Shown here in pieces: positions 1 to 7,846 of a stretch of 46,651 nt of DNA (positions within the stretch are counted from its first letter, which is position 1; every line of letters begins with the position of its first letter). A program made the position numbers and the translations under genes. The DNA lies in assembly GCA_022787565.1 (NCBI GenBank), contig JALFVN010000066.1:1-46651 (forward strand), read 5' to 3'. The notes beneath the pieces were generated by a model. It worked only from the letters and a program-made list of their open reading frames with translations, did no database searches and was not told the DNA's origin. The stretch comes from Clostridiales bacterium (GTDB taxonomy: Bacteria > Bacillota > Clostridia > Oscillospirales > Oscillospiraceae).

Positions 1-26
1 TTCAAGGCCAAATGGCTTTGTTCAAG

Positions 27-205
27 TGCAAGGATTTCGGGTAAAACCGCCCGAAATCCTTGCACCTTCCGCTGGAACGCTCCAGCGTTCCAGCGGAAAT
101 ACGCATTGTAACAATGTCTGAATTTCATCAAAAGGGAAAAAAGTTGTCCTTTTGATGAAATTCTGCGGCAACAGCCGCAGGAATAAACCGCAAAGCGGTT
201 TATTC
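27..205. repeat. cluster of five adjacent perfect hairpins
   Basis: This non-coding stretch at the window edge is a chain of inverted repeats. Perfect stems lie at 27-41/50-64 (15 bp), 67-81/84-98 (15 bp, 2-nt loop), 121-135/148-162 (15 bp), 163-169/174-180 (7 bp) and 181-191/195-205 (11 bp). No open reading frame of note crosses them. The sequence shows the stems directly; their role (repeat debris, transcription stop region or structured RNA) is not known. Confidence 0.75.
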
Positions 206-221
206 AGTAGACATTATTATA

Positions 222-262
222 AAATGATCTCAGCGATTTTCTGCAAATCGCTGAGATCATTT
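222..262 (-). terminator. terminator after the GH31 gene
   Basis: A perfect 18-bp stem (222-239 with 245-262) with a 5-nt loop sits just past the stop codon of the minus-strand glycosidase gene. On the minus strand it is followed by a T/A-rich run, as in an intrinsic terminator. It is symmetric, so it could also act on plus-strand transcripts. Confidence 0.8.
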
Positions 263-269
263 ATAACGC

Positions 270-2612
270 TTACGGCCTTTTGAGGGCTCTCAGTTCTTCG
301 ATGGGCCCGTCCAGACTCTTGGGCAGGATGCCCGGCCGGTCAAATTGTCCCAGGGCCTTTTTCAGCGGGCCGGCGTTTTTGCGGGTGTTGGACATCTGGT
401 ATTTGGTGATGAGCCGCACTGCCTCTTCCTCCAGAGGCAGGTTCTCCCGTCCCTTCACGTCACGAAGCTCCACCGTCAGCGTCTCGCCCCAGGACCACAG
501 CTCCAGGCTGCACTCTCTCTGCCCGTTGCCGGTCAGTACGGTTTTCAGCACCGCCGCTTCCCCGTTGACAAAGGCTGCAGCCCTTTCCACATCCCGGAAG
601 CGCAGGATCAGTTTCCGCCGGGGCAGCGGATAGTCCGCCGCGCCCCGCTCCGTCTCCATGGTAAAGCGGAGCGTGCTCCCCTCCTCCCTGACTTTCATAT
701 GGGTCAGGCTCCACTGTCCGTCGCGGTAGGCCTTGCTCTCTCCGTCGTCCTCGTACCAGTCAAAGGTTCCGTCACCCCGGTAGATCCAGAGTTCATGGGG
801 CTGCGCCGGGTCAAGGCTGTTTTCCCGTCCATCTGCGTACAGCGGCAGGATGGCCCCCGCCCTGGCCAGAATGGGGATGGAGCTCATATCCCGGTACATG
901 GTCAGGGTCCGGCTCCCCTCATAGATCCGGCCGTTGAAAATGTCCGTCCAGCGGCCCTCCGGCAGCCAGACCTTCACCGGCGCAAGCAGCGTCAGCTTGT
1001 CCAGAGGCTTGGTGACGGGGGCGGCGATCAGCGCAGGGCCGAAACGGTATTGGTTGGGCACCCGGTAGGCCGCCTGGTCTTTCCATTCATAATACATGGG
1101 CTCGCAGAGGGGCACGCCTTCCCTGGATGTAAAGTAGTTGCAGGCATAGAGATAGGGGATCAGCCGCTGGCGCAGACGGAGAAATTCGCTGGCTGCCGCC
1201 TCCACGGCAGGCGACTGTTTCCAGGGTTCTTTGCCCATATACTCGCAGCTGGTGGAGTGGAGCCGGTTGATCGGGCTGAACACGCCGAACTGCAGCCAGC
1301 GCAGATAGAGCTGCTCGTCCTGCACGCCCAGCATGTGTCCGCCGATATCGTGGCTCCACCAGGTGTAACCGGCGTTGGCGGCGTTGGCCGTGAAATAGGG
1401 CTGGTATTCAAGGCTCTTCCAGCTCATCACCGTGTCCCCGCTGAAGCCCAATGGGTAGCGGTGGCTGCCAAGGCCGCCGTACCGGGACAAAATCAGAGGC
1501 CGCTTCTCACCCTTTTCCTCCATGTCCCGGGTGTGAAAGTGGTTTAAAAGCCACAGAGGATCAAGCCTCTCTTCCCCGGCCTTTGTCCCCTGCTGCCAGT
1601 CGATCCACCAGAAATCCACGCCCTCCTTTTCCAGCGGGCGGTGTACCTGTTCAAAATAGACTCGGCGGAACCGTTCATCCGTCAGGTCAAAGGGGATAGG
1701 CTTACGCTCCGCCGGGTCAAGATCCAGCGCCCGGCAGGCATTTTCATAGCAGTCCTCAAAAAAGCGGACGCCCTGGGCCGGGTGGACGTTCAGCGTCACC
1801 TTCATGTTCCTCTCGTGGAGCCAGGAAAGCAGCTCCCTGTGGTCGGGAAAAAGCTCCCTGTTCCAGCTGTACCCGGTCCAGCCCGGATTGTGTTTGATAT
1901 CAAAGCGCTCCCGGAAGCTGCCGTTGTTGATTTCAGGCCGGGCCTCCGGCCCGAAGCGTCCGATCACATCCACCCAGTGCCAGTCCATGTCGATGGTGGC
2001 CACGCTGATAGGGATCTGTTTATCCAGAAAGCGCTGCATCAGCGCCCGGTATTCCTCCTGGGTGTAGGCCTTGTAGCGGCTCCACCAGTTTCCCAGACAG
2101 TATCTGGGCACCAGAGGGACCTGGCCTGTGAGAGCGAAAAAGTCTTTCAATGCGCCCCGGTAATCGTCGCCGTAGGCGAAAAGGTATTTATCCTTTCCTC
2201 CGATGCGCCGGAGCAGACGGTCCCCGTCCAGCAGCAGACTGCGGCTGTCGTCCATGAGAGCCGCGCCGCTGCGGGACATGATGCCGTCTTCCAGCTTTGT
2301 CTTGCCGTTGCAGCGGTCCAGGGTCCGGGCCGTGCCCTTCAGATTGCCTTTTGTAACGTCCGTCACCCGCCGCCCGTCGCTTAACGTTAGCTCCTTTATC
2401 CGGCCCCGGCGGCAGTCAATCACCGCTTTGATCCGGGCCGTCTGGACAGTACACAGCTCATCCTTCAGCGCAAAATCCGCCCCGGCTTCGGCAAAGTCCC
2501 TGTGCAGCACGGTCTGACTGGGAAGCTCGGTAAAGTTTTCCGTCTCCACGCGGAGCAGCCGGTCCGTGATGACCGTTATCCTGGTTTTTCCGGCACTTAT
2601 CTGACGATCCAT
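270..2612 (-). CDS. glycoside hydrolase family 31 protein (alpha-glycosidase)
   Basis: This 780-residue protein looks like a retaining alpha-glycosidase of family GH31, cytoplasmic because no signal peptide is visible. The barrel contains DMDWHW near residue 208, FWWIDWQQG near 335 (its Asp, about 338, is the expected nucleophile) and GFSGDT near 391 (its Asp, about 393, is the expected acid/base). The later WWSHDIGGH stretch is also typical. The nucleophile region reads DWQQG rather than the classical DMNE of alpha-glucosidases, so the exact sugar specificity cannot be read; alpha-glucosidase, alpha-xylosidase and related activities remain open. I chose the ATG at 2612 over a GTG nine bases upstream because AAGGAG lies 8 nt before it. 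It is a single-gene transcript with its own promoter and terminator, divergent from the NrtR operon. Confidence 0.9.
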   Translation of the reverse strand: MDRQISAGKTRITVITDRLLRVETENFTELPSQTVLHRDFAEAGADFALKDELCTVQTARIKAVIDCRRGRIKELTLSDGRRVTDVTKGNLKGTARTLDRCNGKTKLEDGIMSRSGAALMDDSRSLLLDGDRLLRRIGGKDKYLFAYGDDYRGALKDFFALTGQVPLVPRYCLGNWWSRYKAYTQEEYRALMQRFLDKQIPISVATIDMDWHWVDVIGRFGPEARPEINNGSFRERFDIKHNPGWTGYSWNRELFPDHRELLSWLHERNMKVTLNVHPAQGVRFFEDCYENACRALDLDPAERKPIPFDLTDERFRRVYFEQVHRPLEKEGVDFWWIDWQQGTKAGEERLDPLWLLNHFHTRDMEEKGEKRPLILSRYGGLGSHRYPLGFSGDTVMSWKSLEYQPYFTANAANAGYTWWSHDIGGHMLGVQDEQLYLRWLQFGVFSPINRLHSTSCEYMGKEPWKQSPAVEAAASEFLRLRQRLIPYLYACNYFTSREGVPLCEPMYYEWKDQAAYRVPNQYRFGPALIAAPVTKPLDKLTLLAPVKVWLPEGRWTDIFNGRIYEGSRTLTMYRDMSSIPILARAGAILPLYADGRENSLDPAQPHELWIYRGDGTFDWYEDDGESKAYRDGQWSLTHMKVREEGSTLRFTMETERGAADYPLPRRKLILRFRDVERAAAFVNGEAAVLKTVLTGNGQRECSLELWSWGETLTVELRDVKGRENLPLEEEAVRLITKYQMSNTRKNAGPLKKALGQFDRPGILPKSLDGPIEELRALKRP

Positions 2613-2633
2613 CGCCCTCACTCCTTCGGGGAT

Positions 2634-2662
2634 ATTATATTGTCGGAAAACCGGGCTGTCAA
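2634..2662 (-). promoter_or_regulatory. sigma-A promoter of the GH31 gene
   Basis: On the minus strand TTGACA (2657-2662) is separated by exactly 17 bp from TATAAT (2634-2639), a consensus match, about 20 bases upstream of the start codon at 2612. No catabolite-repression box was recognised. Confidence 0.85.
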
Positions 2663-2702
2663 TGCGTTTGACAGAAGAAAAACAAGGAGAAGGGCTTGAC
2701 TT

Positions 2703-2739
2703 GTTATTATCTTTATGATGTTATCATATTGTAAATAAC
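2703..2739. promoter_or_regulatory. imperfect palindrome in the promoter of the NrtR operon, candidate operator
   Basis: GTTATT (2703-2708) and ATGAT (2715-2719) are mirrored by ATCAT (2723-2727) and AATAAC (2734-2739), giving a 37-bp imperfect palindrome centred on 2721. It directly follows a TTGACT -35-like element (2696-2701) and overlaps the likely -10 region and transcription start. Nudix-type NrtR regulators usually repress operons through palindromes placed like this. The site is therefore a candidate autoregulatory operator; binding is inferred. Confidence 0.5.
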
Positions 2740-2758
2740 AGTCGAGGGGTGATATCCT

Positions 2759-3580
2759 ATGCAGTCAGAAATAGAGTATCTGTCCAAATACAATATCGCC
2801 GATTATGAACGGCCCTCGGTGGCAGCGGATATTGTGGCCTTTATGATCCGCACCGAAGAGGGCGGCAGCTACCGTCAGGACCCGAAAAGCAGGCTGTCCA
2901 TCCTGCTGATCCAGCGCGGCGAGCATCCTTACAAGGGTTCCTGGGCGCTGCCGGGCGGCTTTCTGCTGCCCAACGAGACCATTGAGGAATGTGCCTTGCG
3001 GGAGATCATCGAAGAGACCAACGTGACCCCCTCGGCGCTGATGCCGGTAGGCGTATTCAGCCAGGTGGGCCGCGACCCGAGAGGCTGGATCATTTCCAAC
3101 GCTTTTGCCTCCGTCATCAGCGAGGAATCCGTTAAGGAGATGGGCGGAGACGACGCGGCAGACGCCAAATGGTTTGACATCCGCTTTGAACAGAGCAGCG
3201 ACGGGAATTACCTGCTGGATCTCTCCTGCGGGGACATTGAGCTGAAAGCCGTCCTTTCGGAAAAGGAGAGCCGTTTCGGCAGGACCAGCTTCCATATTCT
3301 TGACAGCGGCTCCCTGGCCTTCGATCACGCCGGCATCATCGCCACTGCCCTGACCGCGTTGAGAAACGAGGCCCGGAATCTGGAGACCATCTTCGATTTT
3401 CTCCCGGAGAAGTTCACCCTGACGGCTTTGCAGAGAGTACAGGAGACCATTTTGAACATTTCCGTGCTGCCTGCCAATTTCCGGCGTAAGGTGGCAGATT
3501 ATGTGATTGAAACCGAGGAATACACAACCGGCGCCGGGCACCGGCCCGCAAAGCTCTACAGGAAAAAAAGCAATTATTAA
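2759..3580 (+). CDS. NrtR-like Nudix transcriptional regulator
   Basis: The 273-residue protein has an N-terminal Nudix domain and a C-terminal winged-helix domain. The Nudix box is visible as GGFLLPNE followed seven residues later by REIIEET, nearly complete but with Asn in place of the usual Gly after the last Glu pair. The C-terminal part (FTLTALQRVQE ... NFRRKV ... GHRPAKLYR) matches the DNA-binding domain of NrtR, a repressor of NAD metabolism genes that senses ADP-ribose or related nucleotides. The neighbours fit: a SPFH protein follows 16 bases downstream, then an NAD-kinase-like gene. The ATG at 2759 follows a GAGGGG ribosome site. Assignment to the NrtR family is fairly sure; its effector and whether it still hydrolyses nucleotides are not shown. 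Confidence 0.85.
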   Translation: MQSEIEYLSKYNIADYERPSVAADIVAFMIRTEEGGSYRQDPKSRLSILLIQRGEHPYKGSWALPGGFLLPNETIEECALREIIEETNVTPSALMPVGVFSQVGRDPRGWIISNAFASVISEESVKEMGGDDAADAKWFDIRFEQSSDGNYLLDLSCGDIELKAVLSEKESRFGRTSFHILDSGSLAFDHAGIIATALTALRNEARNLETIFDFLPEKFTLTALQRVQETILNISVLPANFRRKVADYVIETEEYTTGAGHRPAKLYRKKSNY

Positions 3581-3596
3581 ACAGGAGGGATACTGT

Positions 3597-4628
3597 ATGT
3601 TCGCAAAATTTCTCCCCAGCGAGTATGTTCTTCGCTACAAAAAGGGAAAACTGGTCAGGGAGGGTATAGGGCTTTCCTTCTTCTATTGGACGAAAAGCAC
3701 CTCCGCCTGCGCCATTCCTGTGTCCAACACCGACACCGACTTCATTTTTGAGGAGACCACCCGGGATTTCCAGACCGTGTCGATCCAGGGGCAGCTCAGC
3801 TACCGTATCCTGGATTACAAAAAGATTGCAGGCGCAATGGATTTCACCGTCGATCTGAAAACGAAAAAGTACAACAATGAGCCCATGGCCAAGCTCTCCA
3901 AGCGCATCGTCAACATTGCCGCGGTGCTGATCCGAAGTCATATCGGCTCCGGTACGCTGAAGGAAGCCATGCAGTCCGGCCGGTCTCTGGCCGCGCTGGT
4001 TCTTGAGGAGATGCAGAATGTACCGGAGATCCGTGATCTGGGCATTGCCGTCACCGGCTTTTCCCTTCTGAAGATCAGCGCCAACAAAGAGACCGCCAGA
4101 GCGCTGGAAGCCGAAACCCGGGAGGATATTCTGAAGCAGTCCGACGACGCCCTTTACCTGCGCAGAAACGCCTCCATTGAGCAGGAGCGCCGCATCCGGG
4201 AAAATGAGCTGAGCACCGAGATCTCTGTGGAAGAAAAGAAAAAGCAGATCCGGGAGACAGAGATCCAGACAAAGCGGATGATTCTGGAAAAGGAAAACGA
4301 GCTGGCCAGGATCGAGGCGGAAAGCGCGGCGGCCCGGGAACAGCTCCGGCTGGACAACGAGATCGAGCTGGAACGCAAGCGCAGGGAGCTGGCGGAGCTT
4401 CGGCTGGAAAATGCCCGGAAAGACGCCGACGCGGAAGCCTATCGGATCAGCGCCGTTATGGAGGCCTACGGCAAGCTGGGCGCAGAAGTCCTTGTAGCTC
4501 TTGCCACGCTGAACATGGAGCCGGAAAAAATGATTGCCCAGGCATTCGACAAGCTGGCCGCCAACAGTGAAAAGATCGGCACCCTCAATATCACGCCCGA
4601 CCTTCTGGAGAGCTTAAAGGCGGGGTAA
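3597..4628 (+). CDS. SPFH/band-7 domain protein
   Basis: This 343-residue protein resembles the SPFH (stomatin/prohibitin/flotillin) family. The N-terminal half is a band-7-like domain. Residues about 190-295 are very rich in Glu, Lys, Arg and Ala with heptad character (an extended coiled coil), as in SPFH oligomers. No N-terminal membrane helix or lipid signal is visible, so if it reaches the membrane it must do so peripherally. The open frame extends 30 codons upstream, but the ATG at 3597 has AGGAGGG seven bases before it and is the clear start. It lies between an NrtR-like regulator and an NAD-kinase-like gene with short gaps, so the three are probably one operon. The function of such an SPFH protein in an NAD context is not known to me. 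Confidence 0.8.
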   Translation: MFAKFLPSEYVLRYKKGKLVREGIGLSFFYWTKSTSACAIPVSNTDTDFIFEETTRDFQTVSIQGQLSYRILDYKKIAGAMDFTVDLKTKKYNNEPMAKLSKRIVNIAAVLIRSHIGSGTLKEAMQSGRSLAALVLEEMQNVPEIRDLGIAVTGFSLLKISANKETARALEAETREDILKQSDDALYLRRNASIEQERRIRENELSTEISVEEKKKQIRETEIQTKRMILEKENELARIEAESAAAREQLRLDNEIELERKRRELAELRLENARKDADAEAYRISAVMEAYGKLGAEVLVALATLNMEPEKMIAQAFDKLAANSEKIGTLNITPDLLESLKAG

Positions 4629-4633
4629 AAAGG

Positions 4634-5569
4634 ATGGACAGGAAAACGGAGCAGAAGATCGTTCTCGTGACCCAGAAAACCCGTCTGGAGGACCTGATCT
4701 ATCGGTACAACACGGAAAGTCAGGTAAAGTTTTACCTTGAGCACCACGGCGGAGACTTTAACGACTACAAGCAGGAGCATGATACCTATCACTCCTCGGT
4801 AAAAACGGCCGTCTCCTTTCTGGAAAGCTACGGGCGGCTGCAGATCGTCGACCGGGACCATATCCCCAACTATATCTTCGGTGAAAGGGACCTTGTCGTC
4901 GTCATCGGGAGAGACGGTCTGGTGGCCAATGTTCTGAAATACCTGTCCTGTCAGCGGGTCATCGGTGTAAATCCCGACCCCCGGCGCTGGGACGGTGTGC
5001 TGCTGCCCTTCGCGTCGGAGGATCTGGTGAAGATCGTGCCGGAGACCTGCGCGGGCCGCCGCCGCGTCCGGACCATCACCATGGCCCAGGCAAGGCTTAA
5101 CGACGGGCAGACGCTTTACGGCGTAAACGATCTGTTCATCGGTCAGAAGACCCATGTTTCCGCCCGGTACGAGCTCCGTCTTGACCGCAGATGCGAGGTC
5201 CAGAGCTCCAGCGGCATCATCGTGTCCACCGGGCTGGGCTCTACCGGCTGGCTGAAAAGCATTCTGGCCGGGGCAGCCGGGATCAGCCGGGCCTGCGGCG
5301 TCCGTTCAGCGCTCTCTGTCCCCAAGGATTTTTCCTGGGAATCCGAGGCCCTTTACTTCACCGTGCGGGAGCCCTATCCCAGCATATCCACCGGGGCGGA
5401 CATCGTTTTCGGGAAGATCGGGCAGGACAGTACCCCGGAGATCGTCTCCTACATGCCCCAAAACGGCGTGATCTTCAGCGACGGGGTGGAGCAGGATTAT
5501 CTCCAGTTCAATTCCGGGGCCACCGCCAAAATAAGCCTTGCCGAAAAGCAGGGACATCTGATTGTATAA
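4634..5569 (+). CDS. NAD kinase-like protein
   Basis: The 311-residue product carries the landmarks of the NAD kinase / diacylglycerol kinase superfamily in altered form. VVIGRDGL (about residues 95-102) stands where GGDGT normally lies, GVNDLFIG replaces the NE motif, and SGIIVSTGLGSTGW matches the conserved glycine loop that ends GSTAY in NAD kinases. The N-terminal roughly 90 residues are unlike typical NadK. The start follows the SPFH stop by 5 bases, with no separate strong ribosome site, which points to translational coupling. With the NrtR-like regulator two genes upstream, a role in NAD(P) handling is the best inference. The departures in the first motif leave open another nucleotide or sugar substrate. 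Confidence 0.7.
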   Translation: MDRKTEQKIVLVTQKTRLEDLIYRYNTESQVKFYLEHHGGDFNDYKQEHDTYHSSVKTAVSFLESYGRLQIVDRDHIPNYIFGERDLVVVIGRDGLVANVLKYLSCQRVIGVNPDPRRWDGVLLPFASEDLVKIVPETCAGRRRVRTITMAQARLNDGQTLYGVNDLFIGQKTHVSARYELRLDRRCEVQSSSGIIVSTGLGSTGWLKSILAGAAGISRACGVRSALSVPKDFSWESEALYFTVREPYPSISTGADIVFGKIGQDSTPEIVSYMPQNGVIFSDGVEQDYLQFNSGATAKISLAEKQGHLIV

Positions 5570-5581
5570 ATGATTACAGAA

Positions 5582-5614
5582 AATCCGATATCCGCGAAAA
5601 GCGGATATCGGATT
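5582..5614. terminator. bidirectional terminator between the NAD operon and the flavoprotein gene
   Basis: A perfect 14-bp stem (5582-5595 with 5601-5614) with loop GAAAA lies between two convergent genes, 12 bases after the stop at 5569. It is flanked by T/A-rich sequence on both sides and can serve both transcripts. Confidence 0.85.
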
Positions 5615-5619
5615 CTATA

Positions 5620-7227
5620 TTATTCTGAATAATGAGAAATCAGCTCAAGCAGCTGGCGGAGGCTCTTTTTGCCTATGGCGGCCTGTTCTCCGCCGATGAT
5701 CAGGCAGGGTACGCTCATCACCCGGTACTTCTCTTTCAGCGCCGGGAACAGGCTGATATCATAGACCTCTGCCCGTACCTTCTCATTGACGGCGGCGATC
5801 TGCTGGGCAGCCGTCACCATATCCGGGCACATGCCGCAGGAGAGGGTGACCAAAATCTGCATGCTGACCGGACGGGAGATGGCTTTGATTTTCCGCTCCG
5901 TCTCCGCGTCCAACTCCTGTCCCGGCCCGGCGGCGTTAAACAGCCCCAGGACAAAGGAGGAAAACTCATGCCCAGCCGGAACGCCGTGAAAGGCAAGGCC
6001 GGTGTCGCTCCCGTCCTGGCGCAGCACGCGGACGCAGGGGCGTTCGCTCTCCTCCGCCGGGTCTCTGGCCGTCTCCACGGTGAGCTTCTCCGTCAGGGCG
6101 GCAAGACCCTGCATACAGCGCGCAAGCTCCTGTGAGGCCGTGCGCTCATCCGGGTACAGGCGCAGGATAAGGGGGCTTTCCATGTGCCGGAAAAGCTGCT
6201 GAAGCCGGAGGCTGATTTCCCCGGAAAAAGGGCTCTCCGGTTTTCCGGGGTTTTTGGGCTGCAGGCCGGTCTTCTCCCTCATGGCGGATGCGGTTTTTTC
6301 CAGCGCAATTGCCGCTACAGCCCCGTCGCTGACGGCGGTGACCACCTGCCGCAATGCCTTGGCGCAGACATCTCCGGCAGCGAACAGGCCCTCGGTTCTG
6401 GTCTTCCCGTCCCTGTCGGTAAGGACAAAGCCCTTTTCGTCCAGCTCCGCATACCCCCGGAGCAGGGCAGATTCCGGCTCCGCCCCGGCGAAAACGAAAA
6501 GGCCCATCTCCTCCCCTTCCGCTGCCCGGTACTCGGTCACTTCCCCGGTTTTTCTGTTCCGGCAGCGGATCGTGTTCAGGCCCCGGTCTGTTCCGGAGAC
6601 CGCCTCCACCTGTACGCCGGTGACCACGCTGATCTTCTCATGGCTCCTGGCCCTGTCGGCCAGCGACCTGGCGCAGGAGAAATCCTCCCCCCGCATCAGA
6701 ATGGTCACATGGCTGGCAAAGCGGGCAAGAAATACGCTCTCCTCCGCTGCGGCATAGCCGCCGCCGATGACAAAGACCTGCCTGCCGGTATAAAGCTCCC
6801 CGTCGCAGACAGCGCAGGTGGAAACACCTCTGCCTCTGAACGCCTCCTCGCCCTGAAAGCCGGCGCTGCGGGGCCGTGCTCCCATGGCCGCAAGGACGCC
6901 GAAGCAGCGGAAGGGGCCCTGATCGGTGAGGACGGTTTTCACCTCTCCCTCAAGCTTCAGTTCTTTGGCCTCCGCCATAAGAAATTCCGCGCCGAAGCTC
7001 CGGGCCTGCCGGCGCATGGTCTCCGCCAGTGTCTGTCCGTCGGTGGAGAGGACGCCGGGGTAGTTTGCCACCTCCGCGCTGAGGGCGATCTGTCCGCCCA
7101 GACGCTCCTTTTCCAGCACCAGAACCCGGCAGCCGGCCCGGGCCAGATAAATGGCGGCGGAAAGCCCCGCCGGCCCGCCGCCGATGATCACCACATCATA
7201 CAGCTCTTCCCGCTTTTTGTTTTCCAT
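5620..7227 (-). CDS. thioredoxin reductase-like flavoprotein with C-terminal thioredoxin-fold domain
   Basis: The 535-residue protein starts with an FAD-binding GGGPAGLS motif (about residues 16-23), has the thioredoxin-reductase redox pair CAVC (C138, C141) and a second nucleotide motif VIGGGYAAAEE. About residues 450-535 form an AhpF/glutaredoxin-like domain with CGMC (about 464-467) and the cis-Pro loop VPCL. It is thus a reductase fused to its own thiol-transfer domain, arranged opposite to AhpF, where that domain is N-terminal. It probably passes electrons from NAD(P)H to peroxiredoxins or protein disulfides in the cytoplasm. The frame is open for 53 codons upstream, but homology starts at MENKK. 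The ATG at 7227 has only a weak ribosome site. A TATACT -10 element lies at 7277-7282 with a poor -35. Confidence 0.85.
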   Translation of the reverse strand: MENKKREELYDVVIIGGGPAGLSAAIYLARAGCRVLVLEKERLGGQIALSAEVANYPGVLSTDGQTLAETMRRQARSFGAEFLMAEAKELKLEGEVKTVLTDQGPFRCFGVLAAMGARPRSAGFQGEEAFRGRGVSTCAVCDGELYTGRQVFVIGGGYAAAEESVFLARFASHVTILMRGEDFSCARSLADRARSHEKISVVTGVQVEAVSGTDRGLNTIRCRNRKTGEVTEYRAAEGEEMGLFVFAGAEPESALLRGYAELDEKGFVLTDRDGKTRTEGLFAAGDVCAKALRQVVTAVSDGAVAAIALEKTASAMREKTGLQPKNPGKPESPFSGEISLRLQQLFRHMESPLILRLYPDERTASQELARCMQGLAALTEKLTVETARDPAEESERPCVRVLRQDGSDTGLAFHGVPAGHEFSSFVLGLFNAAGPGQELDAETERKIKAISRPVSMQILVTLSCGMCPDMVTAAQQIAAVNEKVRAEVYDISLFPALKEKYRVMSVPCLIIGGEQAAIGKKSLRQLLELISHYSE

Positions 7228-7334
7228 TGCTTTTCGCTGCCCATCCGGGCAATCCTTCCCTGTTTTTTCACCGGGTAGTATAGCCTCATTTGGGAAAGGA
7301 TATGCAAAACGGGCGGCCACAAAGGCCGCCCAAA

Positions 7335-7612
7335 GGGCATGCAAGATAGGGAGGCGGCAGGTTTTGAGCGGGCCTTTTCCGCCCATGCTTCACGAAAAAT
7401 TGCGGAAATACACGCAAGTATTCCCGCAATTTTTCATTTTCCTGAACGAAAAAATCCTCGTTCAAAACTGCTTTGCACCTGAAAAAGAGAGGTTTTTCTG
7501 TCAGGCGAGGCGAAAAGCGCAGAAATACTTGAGTTGTATTTCGAGCATTTTCAACGAAGCATGACGGGAAAATATCCTTTTTCAGGCTGCCGGATCCCTA
7601 CCTTGCATGCCC
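7335..7612. mobile_element. MITE-like element with 26-bp terminal inverted repeats and nested hairpins
   Basis: Positions 7335-7360 and 7587-7612 are inverted copies of each other at 23 of 26 bases (outer ends GGGCATGCAAG and CTTGCATGCCC), bounding a 278-bp non-coding unit. Inside are an 18-bp stem with one mismatch (7394-7411 with 7418-7435). There is also a second nested fold closed by 7478-7487 with 7577-7586, continued by about 11 paired bases (7493-7503 with 7562-7572), and ending in a 7-bp hairpin (7522-7528 with 7536-7542). No open reading frame or clear target duplication was found. It resembles small structured repeats I recall from Oscillospiraceae genomes. It could be a non-autonomous element, a structured RNA, or both. 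Confidence 0.6.
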
Positions 7613-7636
7613 TAATTGGTAAGTCTGTTTGTTTCC

Positions 7637-7846
7637 TCAGCCCACGGAGAGCACGGTATAGCCCTGATCCTCCACAGCTTTTTTCAGCACCTCGTCGGCT
7701 ACCGGGCTTTTCAGCGTGACTACGGCGGTGCCGGTCTGGTGGCTGACGGCGGCCTGCTCCACCTCGGGCAGGGCCTCAAGGGTCTTCTTTACCCGTGCCT
7801 CGCAGTGTCCGCACATCATGCCTTCGATTTTCATTGTCTTTTCCAT
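7637..7846 (-). CDS. possible free CopZ-like chaperone from an internal start within copA
   Basis: Within the copA frame, an ATG at 7844-7846 opens [15 protein letters not shown], exactly the start expected for a stand-alone 69-residue copper chaperone. A consensus ribosome site (AAGGAGG on the minus strand, 7858-7864) lies 11 bases before it. The frame is shared with CopA without a stop between them. Either copA and copZ fused by loss of a stop codon, or the gene makes both a fusion and a free chaperone. The domain and site are visible; separate translation is inferred. Confidence 0.5.
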   Translation of the reverse strand: MEKTMKIEGMMCGHCEARVKKTLEALPEVEQAAVSHQTGTAVVTLKSPVADEVLKKAVEDQGYTVLSVG

